Assembly (NCBI RefSeq): GCF_900119155.1
Contig: NZ_FPIR01000019.1
Coordinates: 1-64,000, forward strand
Length of the DNA: 64,000 nt
DNA from: Ruminococcus sp. YE71
GTDB taxonomy: Bacteria > Bacillota > Clostridia > Oscillospirales > Ruminococcaceae
Direction: 5' to 3'
How positions within the stretch are numbered: position 1 is the first letter of the stretch; every line of letters begins with the position of its first letter. The notes under the pieces were generated by a model, which saw only the letters and a list, made by a program, of their open reading frames with translations, did not search any database and had not been told where the DNA came from. This document shows, one piece after another, positions 24,391 to 34,001 of this stretch. Made by a program: the position numbers and the translations under genes.

Positions 24391-24741
24391 ATGAGAAAGT
24401 ATAACAAATTTTCGGTCTCGGCAAAGATGTCACACATTATTTCGGTGGTCAGCACACTTATACAGAAGGCGGGTTCGGGTTCGATAAGCGCGCAGTACGG
24501 CGTTCTTGAGCTTGACAGGGCTTTTCTGGACGCTGTGAACAGAGAGGCGAAGCTTTCGGGTGTTGAGCGCAGCACGGTCGATTCCGCGATGGCGAGATGC
24601 TGCGGCATGGAGAGGAACGACTGGCTGCCGCCTTTGTATTCCGCGCTTTTCTGCGGCGATAACTCGCAGCTGCGTGAGCTGATGTTGAGTAACGCGCTGA
24701 ATGAGAATGATGTCATAGCCGTACAGAGATTATTACCGTAA
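24391..24741 (+). CDS. unknown protein, 116 residues
   Basis: The ATG at 24391 follows GAAAGGAC and starts a mixed helical protein with no membrane segment. I recognise no family. A helical segment with GVLELDRAFLDAVNREAKL and a CCGMERNDWLPPLYSALF segment are the notable parts; the alternating charge suggests a small cytoplasmic protein. It is followed after 16 bp by another unknown gene, and both are bounded by a promoter and a terminator, so they form a two-gene operon. Confidence 0.7.
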   Translation: MRKYNKFSVSAKMSHIISVVSTLIQKAGSGSISAQYGVLELDRAFLDAVNREAKLSGVERSTVDSAMARCCGMERNDWLPPLYSALFCGDNSQLRELMLSNALNENDVIAVQRLLP

Positions 24742-24757
24742 AATGGGAGGGACAGAT

Positions 24758-25282
24758 ATGGCAGAGAACAACATTTTTGACGAAAATATGTATGCGGGCA
24801 GCGGCAGAAAGAAGATCTCGAAAATAGTCGTTTACTACACGGACGGGACATACACCGAGTGCTACGTGACGGCATTTGAGGGATTTGAAGCGCCTGTCAT
24901 CATTTCGGAGAGGGATGTTCGGGGCGATACTTCCGAACGGCTTCCTACATCCGCAAAAGCCGAGATCATTGTTGAGATACTGGGTGAAATTTCGGACAGC
25001 TGCAAAATGAGGGGAACTTCGCAGTTCGATGCGGCATCAGTGAAAAGCATGATAAATTCGGCTGTAAGGGAGATCAGTGAGAACAGGGTGATAACGTATC
25101 AGAGTGCGTATGATAAGATCGGAAGGGGAATAGGTGTGAGATCTGAGGAACTTATTGAACTTGTTCGTCAGTGGCTTGGCGGAGACCCATTACCGTTGAA
25201 AGAACAGATAGTCGGAAACCTCAGCGAGCGAAACCGAAAGGGGGACACGAAACTCGTCGAGGAATTCTTTGAAAAGCACTGA
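24758..25282 (+). CDS. unknown protein, 174 residues
   Basis: The start at 24758 is chosen because GGGAGGG lies 7 bp upstream; an earlier ATG overlaps that site. The N-terminal third has a strand-rich KIVVYYTDGTYTECYVTAFEG segment, the rest is helical, including a repeat-like SVKSMINSAVREISENRVITYQ region. There is no signal or membrane helix. It is paired with the preceding unknown gene. No function is suggested by the sequence. Confidence 0.7.
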   Translation: MAENNIFDENMYAGSGRKKISKIVVYYTDGTYTECYVTAFEGFEAPVIISERDVRGDTSERLPTSAKAEIIVEILGEISDSCKMRGTSQFDAASVKSMINSAVREISENRVITYQSAYDKIGRGIGVRSEELIELVRQWLGGDPLPLKEQIVGNLSERNRKGDTKLVEEFFEKH

Positions 25283-25301
25283 TCCGAAAATCTGTAAAAA
25301 A

Positions 25302-25350
25302 ATACGGACATCTCCGTCTCGGCTGACAGTCGGGGCGGAGATGCCTTTTT
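25302..25350 (+). terminator. terminator of the unknown gene pair
   Basis: CATCTCCG pairs with CGGAGATG around a GC-rich loop, followed by CCTTTTT. Confidence 0.7.
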
Positions 25351-25412
25351 CGGAGGATATATATCATCGGCGGTCGCCGTTGATACATTATATGCGCGGA
25401 GAGGGGATCGCG

Positions 25413-26552
25413 TTACAGCCCTTTTCCGAGCTCGGCGGCGGTCTGTGCAACGGCGCGGACGAGTGCGTCGGTCTGCTGACGGGTGCTGAACACCGACGGC
25501 GAAAAACGCACCGTCCCCTGTCCGAGCGTCCCGATGGCGCGGTGGGCGAGGGGAGCGCAGTGCAGTCCGCCGCGGAGCATGAAGCCCTTGTCTGACAGCC
25601 GCGCCGAGACCGCCTGCGCGTTGAATTCGCCGATGTTGAAGCTCACGACGGGGACGCGGCGCTCGCAGGGGTAGAGCTTCACGCCGCCGGCCCTGCGCAG
25701 ACCTTCTTCGAGACGGTCGCAAAGCGAAAGCTCGTGTGCGAGAATGTTCTTCGTACCCTTCGACCTCACGAAGCGGATGCCTGCCCCGAGACCGAGAATG
25801 CCTGCGGTGTTGACGGTGCCGCTCTCGTACCGCTCGGGTGCGAAGGGGGTCTGCTCGGGCTCGGACGAAGTCGCGCCCGTGCCGCCTTCGATGACGGTTG
25901 ACAGGGTGAAGCGTCCGTCCGAAACGAGCAGTCCCGTTCCCGAAGGTCCGTAGAGTGCCTTGTGACCTGCCGTGCAGATGAAGTTCATGCCGTCGTTGAG
26001 GGAGATGTCCAGCAGACCTGCCGCCTGCGCCGCGTCCACGATGAAGCACAGCCCGTAGCTCTTGCAGAGCTCGGCGATGCGCCGATAGGGGAGTATCCGT
26101 CCCGTGACGTTTGAAGCGGCGGTGCAGCAGACGCACTTTGTGTCGCTTCGGATGAGGGAGCGGATGTTTTCAAGGGTCTCGTCGTCATCGTCGGAAACGG
26201 TCGCTGCCGAGTAGGATGCGATGCGGCGCTTCGCGAGAGTATGGACGGGACGCAGGACGGCGTTGTGCTCGTAACCCGAGATTATGATGTGGCCGCCGTT
26301 CTGCATCATGCCTTTTATCGCCATGTTCAGCGCGAGGGTGCAGTTTGAGGTGAACGCCGTGTTCTCGGGCTCGGCCGCGAACAGCTGTGCCGCCTGTTCG
26401 CGCACCGAGTAGACCGCTTCGGCTGTTTCCGCCGAGAGCCTGTGACCGCCGCGCCCCGGGTTGCCGCCGTAGCGCGTGAATGCGCTCATCACCGCCTGAC
26501 GGACGCTGTCGGGCTTCGGGAAACTGGTGGCAGAGTTATCGAAATTGACCAA
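25413..26552 (-). CDS. class V aminotransferase, cysteine desulfurase-like
   Basis: The 379-residue product has the family start NFDNSATSFPKP, the PLP-binding lysine in TAGHKALYGPSG and a cysteine in LRGGLHCAPLAH that matches the sulfur-accepting residue of desulfurases. It probably releases sulfur from cysteine, or acts on a related substrate. The start is most likely the TTG at 26552: AAAGGAG lies 8 bp upstream, whereas the GTG three codons earlier abuts that site. No scaffold gene (iscU or sufU) is adjacent, so its partner is unknown. Confidence 0.85.
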   Translation of the reverse strand: MVNFDNSATSFPKPDSVRQAVMSAFTRYGGNPGRGGHRLSAETAEAVYSVREQAAQLFAAEPENTAFTSNCTLALNMAIKGMMQNGGHIIISGYEHNAVLRPVHTLAKRRIASYSAATVSDDDDETLENIRSLIRSDTKCVCCTAASNVTGRILPYRRIAELCKSYGLCFIVDAAQAAGLLDISLNDGMNFICTAGHKALYGPSGTGLLVSDGRFTLSTVIEGGTGATSSEPEQTPFAPERYESGTVNTAGILGLGAGIRFVRSKGTKNILAHELSLCDRLEEGLRRAGGVKLYPCERRVPVVSFNIGEFNAQAVSARLSDKGFMLRGGLHCAPLAHRAIGTLGQGTVRFSPSVFSTRQQTDALVRAVAQTAAELGKGL

Positions 26553-26627
26553 CTGTTTCACTCCTTTCGGTCTGATGCTATACCAGTATATGCTGCCGCC
26601 GCGCCGAAAGTGAAAGTCCCGATAAAC

Positions 26628-26664
26628 GAAAAAAGTGCTTTCGGAACGTTTGCCCCGAAAGCAC
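26628..26664 (-). terminator. terminator after the small membrane protein gene
   Basis: GTGCTTTCGG pairs with CCGAAAGCAC; on the minus strand the stem is followed by TTTTTTC. It lies 15-50 bp past the stop of the 98-residue protein gene. Confidence 0.75.
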
Positions 26665-26678
26665 CTGTGTTTGTTCTG

Positions 26679-26975
26679 TTACTGGTAATTCTGTGTGATG
26701 TCGTAGAGGACAGCACAGAAACCGAGCAGCGAGTAAACGCCGCCTACAACTCCGATGACCTTGAACAGCCAGCTTATCCATGCAGGAAGACCCATGCCGA
26801 GCAGAACGAAGATAGCTATGAAGACGATCAGTGCGCCGATGTAGATACCGATGAGCTTTGCGCAGTTTATCATCTCGTAAGTCGGCAGCTTCTTGTTCAG
26901 CGGAAAGTAGTCATATCTGTCCATTATAAGCAGCTTTTCCTTGATGTTTGAAAGAATTTCCTTAAACTTTTCCAT
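26679..26975 (-). CDS. small membrane protein, 98 residues
   Basis: The start at 26975 follows GGGAGGGG. A charged N-terminal helix of 35 residues precedes two membrane helices, about residues 41-60 (IGIYIGALIVFIAIFVLLG) and 66-90. The function is unknown. The gene stands alone with a strong terminator. Confidence 0.75.
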   Translation of the reverse strand: MEKFKEILSNIKEKLLIMDRYDYFPLNKKLPTYEMINCAKLIGIYIGALIVFIAIFVLLGMGLPAWISWLFKVIGVVGGVYSLLGFCAVLYDITQNYQ

Positions 26976-27161
26976 ATTAATTCCCCTCCCGAACTCAATG
27001 TACTTAATTACATTATACATCGGTCGGCCGTATATTTCAACATTTCGCCATGATTTTTGTAGAAATGCACAATATATCGTATTTTGGAAATCTCGATTTA
27101 GATGTGTATTGCTAAATATACTTTTGCCTTTCGGGCGGTGAAAGCCATGCGGACGCGGCCG

Positions 27162-28895
27162 TTATTTAATGGTGCAGATGCGGTTCCTGCCTGCTTTCTT
27201 GGCTTCGTAGAGGGCTTCGTCAACGCGTGTGCATACGCTGTCGGTCGTTTCGTTCGGGCGCAGGTAGGTCAGACCTATGCTCACGGTCTGGTGACCCGCA
27301 AGAGGGAAGCAGTGATCCTCAAACTCGCGGCGGATGCGTTCGGCGGTCTCTTCAGCGAAGGATGCCGCTTCGCCCGTCAGGCAGAGCATGAATTCCTCAC
27401 CGCCCCAGCGTCCCGCGTAGGCGCTGTTGGGCAGTTCCTCGGCGGTGCGGCGTATCATATCGGAGAGCCCCTTGAGGACGTCGTCGCCCTCGCCGTGACC
27501 GTAGGTATCGTTGACGTGCTTGAAATAGTCGGCATCTATCATGATGAGCGCGGTATCGCGTGGGTGGCGTTCGAGAGCGCGTGTGATGCGCTGCTGTATC
27601 TCGCGGCGGTTGAAAAGACCTGTCAGACCGTCGGTCTTTGCCATAGTTTCTAGCTCTTCGGTGGCGGCTTCGATGAAGGTGGCAAGGCGGTTTATCATGG
27701 AGACCTTGCCCGAATGCTGTTCCTCGGTCATCTCGAATCTTGCGGCGGTCTCGCTGGTCCTGCCGCCCTCGCGCATGGCAGCGCAGACGAGGGTGACGTT
27801 ATGCTGGTTGACGTCGTTGTTTGAGCGCAGGAACTCGCCCGAGGTGTAGAATCCCGAGGTCGGAGCCATCGTCTGCATCGGCAGGGTCTCCTTGTAAGCC
27901 TCACTGCCCCAGAAGGTGCGGCGTGCGGCGCAGGAGAAGACCTGGATGACTTCTGGCTGGAACTGACCTATCTGCACGCAGCCCTGACGCACGTCGTCGA
28001 GTATCGTCCAGGGGTCGCCGTATGCGATGCGTGCGCGGACGTCGGTCTCGATATCGGCGGTCATCAGCAGCGAGCCGTCCTCGTTGGCGGCGGTGGGAGC
28101 GCGGAGTATGTTCATGCCGTTTTTCTCGTAGAAGAACGGGAATTCCAGCGTGTTGTTGAAGAAATGCTCATCGTTTCGGATGCGCAGGAAGTGGTAGTAG
28201 GTATCGTAAGCAGGCTTGTGGTCGAGCTCGTAGAGGACGCTGCCCTCTGCACGGGTGACGATAAGCTCACGTCCGAGAGGTTTCCAGCCTGTGATGTGGG
28301 TAGTCATGATATGCAGGTCTTCGCCGCCGTAGAGGGTGAAGACCACCGAGTTTGTCTCGCACTTGCCCACGCCCGAAAAGACGTAGGCGACGTTGTTGTT
28401 TATGTCCGCCGCGAATGCTCCGCCGCCGAACACTTCCACATGGTCGGGGAGCTTGTTCAGGTCGTCGCAGAACCTTGTCATGGACATCCCGCGGATGGTG
28501 ACGAGCATACTCACGCCCTTGACCCAGCTGTTCGCCTTGACGTAGGCGCAGAGGTCGTCGGTGACGCTCTTTTCGGTCTCGTCGCTGAGAGCGTACTGGC
28601 GCATCTCGACGCGTGTCGAGGGGAATTCAAAGATTGTGCAGACGATAACGGTGCGCTTCTTCGACTGTCCGCCGCGGATGATGTTGCCGTTGGTCGAGCA
28701 GCCGCGGTAGAGCGCGTCCGGCATTTCCTCGCCGATGAGCGAGATGATGCTGTCGAGCTCGTCAATTTCGATGTCCTCGGTGAAAATGTCTATCACAACA
28801 CAGGATGACATGGCATTCTTTGCCCATAACGTAGTCTTCCTGAGATCTCTTTGCAGTGTGGCTCTGTCAGTGTACTCAAACTGGAGCTGTTTCAT
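27162..28895 (-). CDS. FIST-domain diguanylate cyclase
   Basis: The 577-residue product has FIST N and C sensory domains at about residues 25-380 (CSTNGNIIRGG and FGGGAFAAD are typical glycine-rich turns) and a C-terminal GGDEF domain with GRWGGEEF near residue 500, the active-site form of a diguanylate cyclase. FIST domains are thought to sense small ligands such as amino acids. There is no membrane helix, so it is cytoplasmic. The RxxD inhibitory site expected five residues before GGEEF is absent, so product inhibition may be lacking. Confidence 0.9.
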   Translation of the reverse strand: MKQLQFEYTDRATLQRDLRKTTLWAKNAMSSCVVIDIFTEDIEIDELDSIISLIGEEMPDALYRGCSTNGNIIRGGQSKKRTVIVCTIFEFPSTRVEMRQYALSDETEKSVTDDLCAYVKANSWVKGVSMLVTIRGMSMTRFCDDLNKLPDHVEVFGGGAFAADINNNVAYVFSGVGKCETNSVVFTLYGGEDLHIMTTHITGWKPLGRELIVTRAEGSVLYELDHKPAYDTYYHFLRIRNDEHFFNNTLEFPFFYEKNGMNILRAPTAANEDGSLLMTADIETDVRARIAYGDPWTILDDVRQGCVQIGQFQPEVIQVFSCAARRTFWGSEAYKETLPMQTMAPTSGFYTSGEFLRSNNDVNQHNVTLVCAAMREGGRTSETAARFEMTEEQHSGKVSMINRLATFIEAATEELETMAKTDGLTGLFNRREIQQRITRALERHPRDTALIMIDADYFKHVNDTYGHGEGDDVLKGLSDMIRRTAEELPNSAYAGRWGGEEFMLCLTGEAASFAEETAERIRREFEDHCFPLAGHQTVSIGLTYLRPNETTDSVCTRVDEALYEAKKAGRNRICTIK

Positions 28896-28915
28896 GCACC
28901 TGTCCTCCTTTGTGC

Positions 28916-29200
28916 TTTTATTGGGTGAAACCCGCCGTGGCTGCGCACGGCTATAAAAAGGGTTCTCCCCAGACCCTCTTCCAAAAATTTTTTATGCTTT
29001 TTGGGCAAAGGGAGTTGTTCTTTCGTATATGGTATTGAACTGTAAGTTTGCGATTCTTCTGCTGTATGGTGTAGCCCTTGCCAAAAAGACGGTTGTGAGA
29101 GCCTTACGGGTCTGATTTGTGCCGTTTTTGGTGGGGGCTCTTTGCTGCACACACGGATCGGTGGGCGTTTTTGCAATTTGTTAAGCGTTTTTACGTGCTT
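28916..29200 (+). repeat. dispersed repeat, copy A (rearranged)
   Basis: This gap holds no gene. It contains pieces of the repeat family seen better at 39761-40115: the GCTGCGCACGG segment, GGGTTCTCCCC, TTTTTATGCTTTTTGG, TTCTTCTGCT and TTGCCAAAAAGACG, but the order of the ends differs. It lies between the starts of the divergent FIST-GGDEF and purL genes. Confidence 0.55.
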
Positions 29201-29279
29201 AATAATATTATAACATGGTTTTTTGATATTTGCAATAGGTTATAATTAATTATTTTCATTTAACATATTGGGAATCGTG

Positions 29280-29309
29280 TTGACAAAATGCGTCGTTGTG
29301 TGGTATAAT
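29280..29309 (+). promoter_or_regulatory. purL promoter
   Basis: TTGACA (29280-29285) and TATAAT (29304-29309) at 18-bp spacing. The 45-nt leader shows no obvious purine riboswitch. Confidence 0.7.
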
Positions 29310-29363
29310 AATGTGTAGCAACGCGAAGCAGAAAGCTTCCGTAACATAAAGGAGATATTGATT

Positions 29364-32300
29364 ATGTCTGTTTACAGGATCTATGTTGAAAAGAAGCCGG
29401 GATTCGATGTTGAGGCACGTTCGCTGGCTGCGAGCCTGCGTTCGGCACTCGGTTTCGAGGAGCTGGGAGTCCGCATCATCAACCGCTATGACGCCGAGGG
29501 TCTCTCGGAAGAGGATTTCAGGGCGGCTGTTCCGGTAGTGTTCTCCGAGCCTGCCGTTGACGTTACCTATGACCACGTTCCCGAACTTGGCGAGAACGAC
29601 CACGTTATCGCCGCCGAGTATCTGCCCGGACAGTTCGACCAGAGAGCAGACTCCTGCGCACAGTGCATCTCGCTTCTGCGCGGCGGAAAGCGTCCTGCTG
29701 TAAAGTCGGCTAAGGTGTACATCTTCACCGCAAAGCTGACCGCGGAACAGCTTGATACCATCAAGCACTACATCATCAACCCCGTTGAGTCCCGCGAGGC
29801 GAGCCTTGACCGCTTTAAGACGCTTGACGTGAGCTATGAGATCCCTACTACCGTAAAGACCGTCGAGGGCTTCATCGGCAAGTCGGACGACGAGCTGAAG
29901 GCTATGATTGCCGAGCTGGGTCTTGCTATGGACTTTGACGACATCAAGTTCTGTCAGGCATATTTCCGCGACACCGAGAAGCGCGACCCCACCATCACCG
30001 AGATACGCATGATCGACACCTACTGGTCGGATCACTGCCGTCACACCACTTTCTCGACCATCATCGACAAGGCGGACATCGAGCCGCAGTATATCAAGGA
30101 TACATACGCAGACTATCAGGCTGCCCGTGCCGACCTCTACGCAGGCAGAACGGACAAGCCCGAGACTCTGATGGACCTCGCTGTTATCGGCGCGAAGAAG
30201 CTGCGCAAGGCAGGCTTCCTCGACGACCTCGACGAGAGCGAGGAGATCAACGCCTGCTCCATCAGGATCACCGTTGACAACAACGGCACCGATGAGGACT
30301 GGCTGCTGATGTTCAAGAACGAGACCCACAACCACCCCACCGAGATCGAGCCTTTCGGCGGTGCTGCAACCTGTCTTGGCGGCGCTATCCGCGACCCGCT
30401 GTCGGGCAGAAGCTACGTTTATCAGGCGATGCGCGTGACGGGTGCTGCCGATCCCCTCGTGCCCGTTGAGGACACTATGGAGGGCAAGCTCCCCCAGCGC
30501 AAGATCACCGTTACTGCGGCAAACGGCTACAGCTCCTACGGCAACCAGATCGGTCTTGCTACGGGTCACGTAAGCGAGGTATATCACCCCGGCTACGCTG
30601 CTAAGAGAATGGAGATAGGCGCTGTTATCGGTGCGGCTCCTGCGGCTAACGTAAGACGCGAGAGACCTGCCGAGGGCGACGTTGTCATCCTGCTGGGCGG
30701 CAAGACAGGCCGCGACGGCTGCGGCGGTGCTACGGGTTCGTCCAAGTCGCACACCCTCCACTCGCTGGAAAGCTGCGGCGCAGAGGTACAGAAGGGTAAC
30801 GCTCCCGAGGAGAGAAAGCTCCAGAGACTGTTCCGCAATCCGACCGTCACCTCGATGATAAAGCGCTGCAACGACTTCGGCGCAGGCGGTGTTTCGGTAG
30901 CGATCGGTGAGCTGACCGACGGTCTTTCCATCAACCTCGACGCTGTCACCAAGAAGTACGACGGTCTCGACGGCACAGAGCTCGCTATCTCCGAATCTCA
31001 GGAGAGAATGGCGGTAGTCATCGCACGCGAGGACGTTGACAAGTTCATGGCCGAGGCTGCAAAGGAGAACCTTGAGGCTACCCTCGTGGCGGTAGTTCAG
31101 GCAGAGCCCCGCCTTAGAATGAACTGGTGCGGAAACACCATCGTTGACCTGTCGAGAGAGTTCCTCAACTCCAACGGCGCCGAGAAGCACACCACCGTTT
31201 CCGTTCCGAACCCGACCGTCGGCTTCGACGCAGGCGAGGATAATGCGGAGCGCTGGGAGTCCATGATCTCCGACCTCAACGTATGCTCGCAGAAGGGTCT
31301 GGTTGAGCGCTTCGACTCGACTATCGGCGCAGGCACCGTGCTGATGCCCTACGGCGGCAAATATCAGAATACACCTTCGCAGGCTATGGCGGCGAAGATA
31401 CCCGTTATCGGCGGCGAGACAACTACCGTTTCGCTGATGGGCTGGGGCTACGACCCGAATCTGTCCTCTCAGAGCCCGTATCACGGCGCTATGAGCGCTG
31501 TCGTTGAGTCGGTGGCTAAGATAGTTGCGGCAGGCGGCAAGTACGAGGGCGTTCGCCTGACCTTCCAGGAGTACTTCGAGCGCACCCAGAACGACCCGAA
31601 GAGATGGGGCAAACCTTTCTCGGCTCTGCTGGGCGCTTACAAGGCACAGTGCGAGCTGGGCTGCGCGGCTATCGGCGGCAAGGACTCCATGTCGGGTACC
31701 TTCGAGCACATCGACGTTCCGCCTACGCTGGTGAGCTTCGCAGTTGCTGTCACCGACGTTGACAGCGTTGTCTCCGACGAGTTCAAGAAGGCGGGCTCTA
31801 GGGTAGCTTACATCGCTCCGAAGTACGACGAGAACGGTCTTGTTGATTTCGATTCGTTAAAGAGCGTATTCAAGAAGATAGAGGCACTCACCGCCGAGAA
31901 GAAGGTGCTGAGCTGCTTTACCACCGCTAAGGGCGGTATCGCTGAGGCTGTCGCTAAGATGGGCTTCGGCAACCGCATCGGCTTCAAGTTCACCGACAAG
32001 CTGACCGCGGCTGAGCTGTTCACCCCCTGCTACGGCGCGTTCGTGCTGGAGCTTGCGGACGGCGTTCAGACCGACCTTCGCATCATCGGTGAGACCACCG
32101 AGGCATATACTATAGACAACGGCTACGTTATCGACGGCATGAAGCTGGAATCCCTCTGGGAGAACAAGCTCGAACCCGTATTCCCGACTCACGTTGACGA
32201 GCCGAAGGAGAAGCCCGAGACTTATTCCTACGAAGCGACCGAGCGCAAGGCTCCTGCCATCAAGGTGGCGAAGCCGAAGGTGCTCATCCCCGTATTCCCC

Positions 32301-33068
32301 GGCACCAACTGCGAGTACGATACCGCAAGAGCCTTCGAGCAGGCAGGCGCCGAGGCGGAGATCTTCGTTATCAGAAACCTCAACAGCGACATGATCGAGG
32401 AGTCTGTTGACGAGATGGAGAAGCTCATCAAGCAGTCGCAGATCGTAATGCTGCCCGGCGGATTCTCGGGCGGTGACGAGCCTGACGGTTCGGGCAAGTT
32501 CATCGTTTCCTTCCTGAGAAACCCGAGACTTACCGACGCTATCCACGACCTGCTGAAAAACCGTGACGGTCTGATGCTCGGTATCTGCAACGGCTTCCAG
32601 GCGCTCGTCAAGCTGGGTCTCGTGCCCTACGGCGAGATCGTGCCCATGAGAGACGATTCTCCGACACTGACCTTCAACACCGTTGCGCGTCACCAGTCGA
32701 AGATGGTCAACACACGTATCGCGTCCAACAAGAGCCCGTGGCTCGCATCCTGCAAGGTGGGTGACATCCACAACATCGCTATCTCGCACGGTGAGGGACG
32801 TTTCGTTGCGACGGCTGAGGAAGTTGCGAAGATGGCTGCCAACGGTCAGATCGCGACTCAGTACGTTGACTTCGACGGCGTGCCGACCTTCGACATCCAG
32901 TGCAACCCGAACACTTCCGTTCAGGCAATCGAGGGCATCACCTCGCCCGACGGCAGAGTGCTCGGAAAGATGGGTCACTCGGAGCGTAAGGGCGTGGGCG
33001 TCTGCAAGAACGTTCCCGGCGAAAAGGATCAGCAGATCTTTGAGAACGGCGTGAAGTACTTCAAGTAA
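29364..33068 (+). CDS. purL: phosphoribosylformylglycinamidine synthase, single chain
   Basis: The 1235-residue enzyme makes FGAM from FGAR, ATP and glutamine in purine synthesis. The N-terminal part, two AIRS-like halves (NETHNHPTEIEPFGGAATCLGG marks the first) and a C-terminal class I glutaminase are fused, as in the clostridial long form. The glutaminase has VFPGTNCEYD, the nucleophile Cys in LGICNGFQ and HGEGRF. The start at 29364 follows GGAG; an ATG 6 bp upstream is less well placed. Other pur genes are not adjacent in this window. Confidence 0.97.
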   Translation: MSVYRIYVEKKPGFDVEARSLAASLRSALGFEELGVRIINRYDAEGLSEEDFRAAVPVVFSEPAVDVTYDHVPELGENDHVIAAEYLPGQFDQRADSCAQCISLLRGGKRPAVKSAKVYIFTAKLTAEQLDTIKHYIINPVESREASLDRFKTLDVSYEIPTTVKTVEGFIGKSDDELKAMIAELGLAMDFDDIKFCQAYFRDTEKRDPTITEIRMIDTYWSDHCRHTTFSTIIDKADIEPQYIKDTYADYQAARADLYAGRTDKPETLMDLAVIGAKKLRKAGFLDDLDESEEINACSIRITVDNNGTDEDWLLMFKNETHNHPTEIEPFGGAATCLGGAIRDPLSGRSYVYQAMRVTGAADPLVPVEDTMEGKLPQRKITVTAANGYSSYGNQIGLATGHVSEVYHPGYAAKRMEIGAVIGAAPAANVRRERPAEGDVVILLGGKTGRDGCGGATGSSKSHTLHSLESCGAEVQKGNAPEERKLQRLFRNPTVTSMIKRCNDFGAGGVSVAIGELTDGLSINLDAVTKKYDGLDGTELAISESQERMAVVIAREDVDKFMAEAAKENLEATLVAVVQAEPRLRMNWCGNTIVDLSREFLNSNGAEKHTTVSVPNPTVGFDAGEDNAERWESMISDLNVCSQKGLVERFDSTIGAGTVLMPYGGKYQNTPSQAMAAKIPVIGGETTTVSLMGWGYDPNLSSQSPYHGAMSAVVESVAKIVAAGGKYEGVRLTFQEYFERTQNDPKRWGKPFSALLGAYKAQCELGCAAIGGKDSMSGTFEHIDVPPTLVSFAVAVTDVDSVVSDEFKKAGSRVAYIAPKYDENGLVDFDSLKSVFKKIEALTAEKKVLSCFTTAKGGIAEAVAKMGFGNRIGFKFTDKLTAAELFTPCYGAFVLELADGVQTDLRIIGETTEAYTIDNGYVIDGMKLESLWENKLEPVFPTHVDEPKEKPETYSYEATERKAPAIKVAKPKVLIPVFPGTNCEYDTARAFEQAGAEAEIFVIRNLNSDMIEESVDEMEKLIKQSQIVMLPGGFSGGDEPDGSGKFIVSFLRNPRLTDAIHDLLKNRDGLMLGICNGFQALVKLGLVPYGEIVPMRDDSPTLTFNTVARHQSKMVNTRIASNKSPWLASCKVGDIHNIAISHGEGRFVATAEEVAKMAANGQIATQYVDFDGVPTFDIQCNPNTSVQAIEGITSPDGRVLGKMGHSERKGVGVCKNVPGEKDQQIFENGVKYFK

Positions 33069-33076
33069 AACCACAA

Positions 33077-33115
33077 GATGGGGGACGGGTCAGCCCGACC
33101 CCCTTTTTGTAAAGA
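33077..33115 (+). terminator. purL terminator
   Basis: GGGGG-AC-GGG and CCC-GA-CCCCC form an interrupted GC stem followed by TTTTTG. Confidence 0.75.
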
Positions 33116-33138
33116 ACGCACTGAAAAGGAAAGATAGC

Positions 33139-33504
33139 ATGGAACGTACAGAAGCAGGCATCATCGGACAGGTCATGTCGAATACCGAGGCTATGAGGAA
33201 GCTGCTGGCATTTTTTATAGCCATGTCGTTGCTTTCGAGTCTGGCGACGTTCGTCATCTTCGGCATCGACAAGAAGATCGCGAAGGCGAACGGCAGCACG
33301 GCAGGGCCGCACCTGTACCGTATCCCCGAAAAGCTGCTGCTCTGGCTGGCGTTCCTGTACGGCTCACCCGGGGCTTTGCTCGGGATGAATTTCTTTCACC
33401 ACAAGACTCGCAAGCTCAGGTTCAGGATAGCCGTACCGCTGTTTTTCACAGGATGGCTCGCAGCAGGGGCTTTTCTTGCATACGCGGCTTATTTCAGGAC
33501 ATAG
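33139..33504 (+). CDS. DUF1294 membrane protein
   Basis: The 121-residue product has a helix near residues 22-43 with a following DKKIAK, the conserved YRIPEKLLLWLAFLYGSPGALLGM segment (first half of which is typical), FHHKTRK, and a final helix. This is the DUF1294 pattern, a small membrane family of unknown function. It begins 24 bp after the purL terminator and is followed closely by the Lrp-family gene. Confidence 0.85.
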   Translation: MERTEAGIIGQVMSNTEAMRKLLAFFIAMSLLSSLATFVIFGIDKKIAKANGSTAGPHLYRIPEKLLLWLAFLYGSPGALLGMNFFHHKTRKLRFRIAVPLFFTGWLAAGAFLAYAAYFRT

Positions 33505-33524
33505 GATCATAGGAGGGCAAAAAA

Positions 33525-34001
33525 ATGGACACTTTACTCAGACTGCTCAAACAGAACGCAAGGCTCACCAATGCGGAGCTGGCTGTCATGCTCGGTATCT
33601 CCGAGGCGGAGGTCGCAGAGAAGATGGCGGAATATGAACGTCAGGGCATTATCAAGGGCTACACGGCGATAATCGACGACAGCGCCGCCGACCCGAACAC
33701 TGTCACAGCATTCATCGAGCTGAAAGTCACTCCCCAGTCGAGGAGCGGCTTCGACGAGATAGCACAGGAGATAGCAGGATATGAACAGGTGGAGAGCGTG
33801 ATGCTCATGAGCGGTTCGTATGACGTGCTGGTCACCGTTACGGGCAGCAACATCCGCGAGGTATCGCTGTTCGTGTCGGAGAGGCTGGCGGCTATCGACG
33901 CTGTGACGGCGACTGCCACACACTTCCGTCTCAAAGCATACAAGCAGAACGGCGTGCTGATAAGCGCCGAGGAGCGCGATGAGAGAGGAATGGTTCTCTG
34001 A
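33525..34001 (+). CDS. Lrp/AsnC-family transcription regulator
   Basis: The 158-residue product has an N-terminal helix-turn-helix (NARLTNAELAVMLGISEAEV) and a C-terminal RAM ligand-binding domain with VESVMLMSGSYDVLVTV. Members sense amino acids. Its stop codon overlaps the start of the aminotransferase gene by one base, so it probably controls or is co-regulated with that enzyme. Confidence 0.93.
   Translation: MDTLLRLLKQNARLTNAELAVMLGISEAEVAEKMAEYERQGIIKGYTAIIDDSAADPNTVTAFIELKVTPQSRSGFDEIAQEIAGYEQVESVMLMSGSYDVLVTVTGSNIREVSLFVSERLAAIDAVTATATHFRLKAYKQNGVLISAEERDERGMVL

Noticed and set aside
29256-31709. An 817-codon open frame on the minus strand inside purL
   Set aside because: It lies antisense to the well-supported purL and its product is low-complexity and unlike any protein; it reflects the GC-rich third positions of purL.
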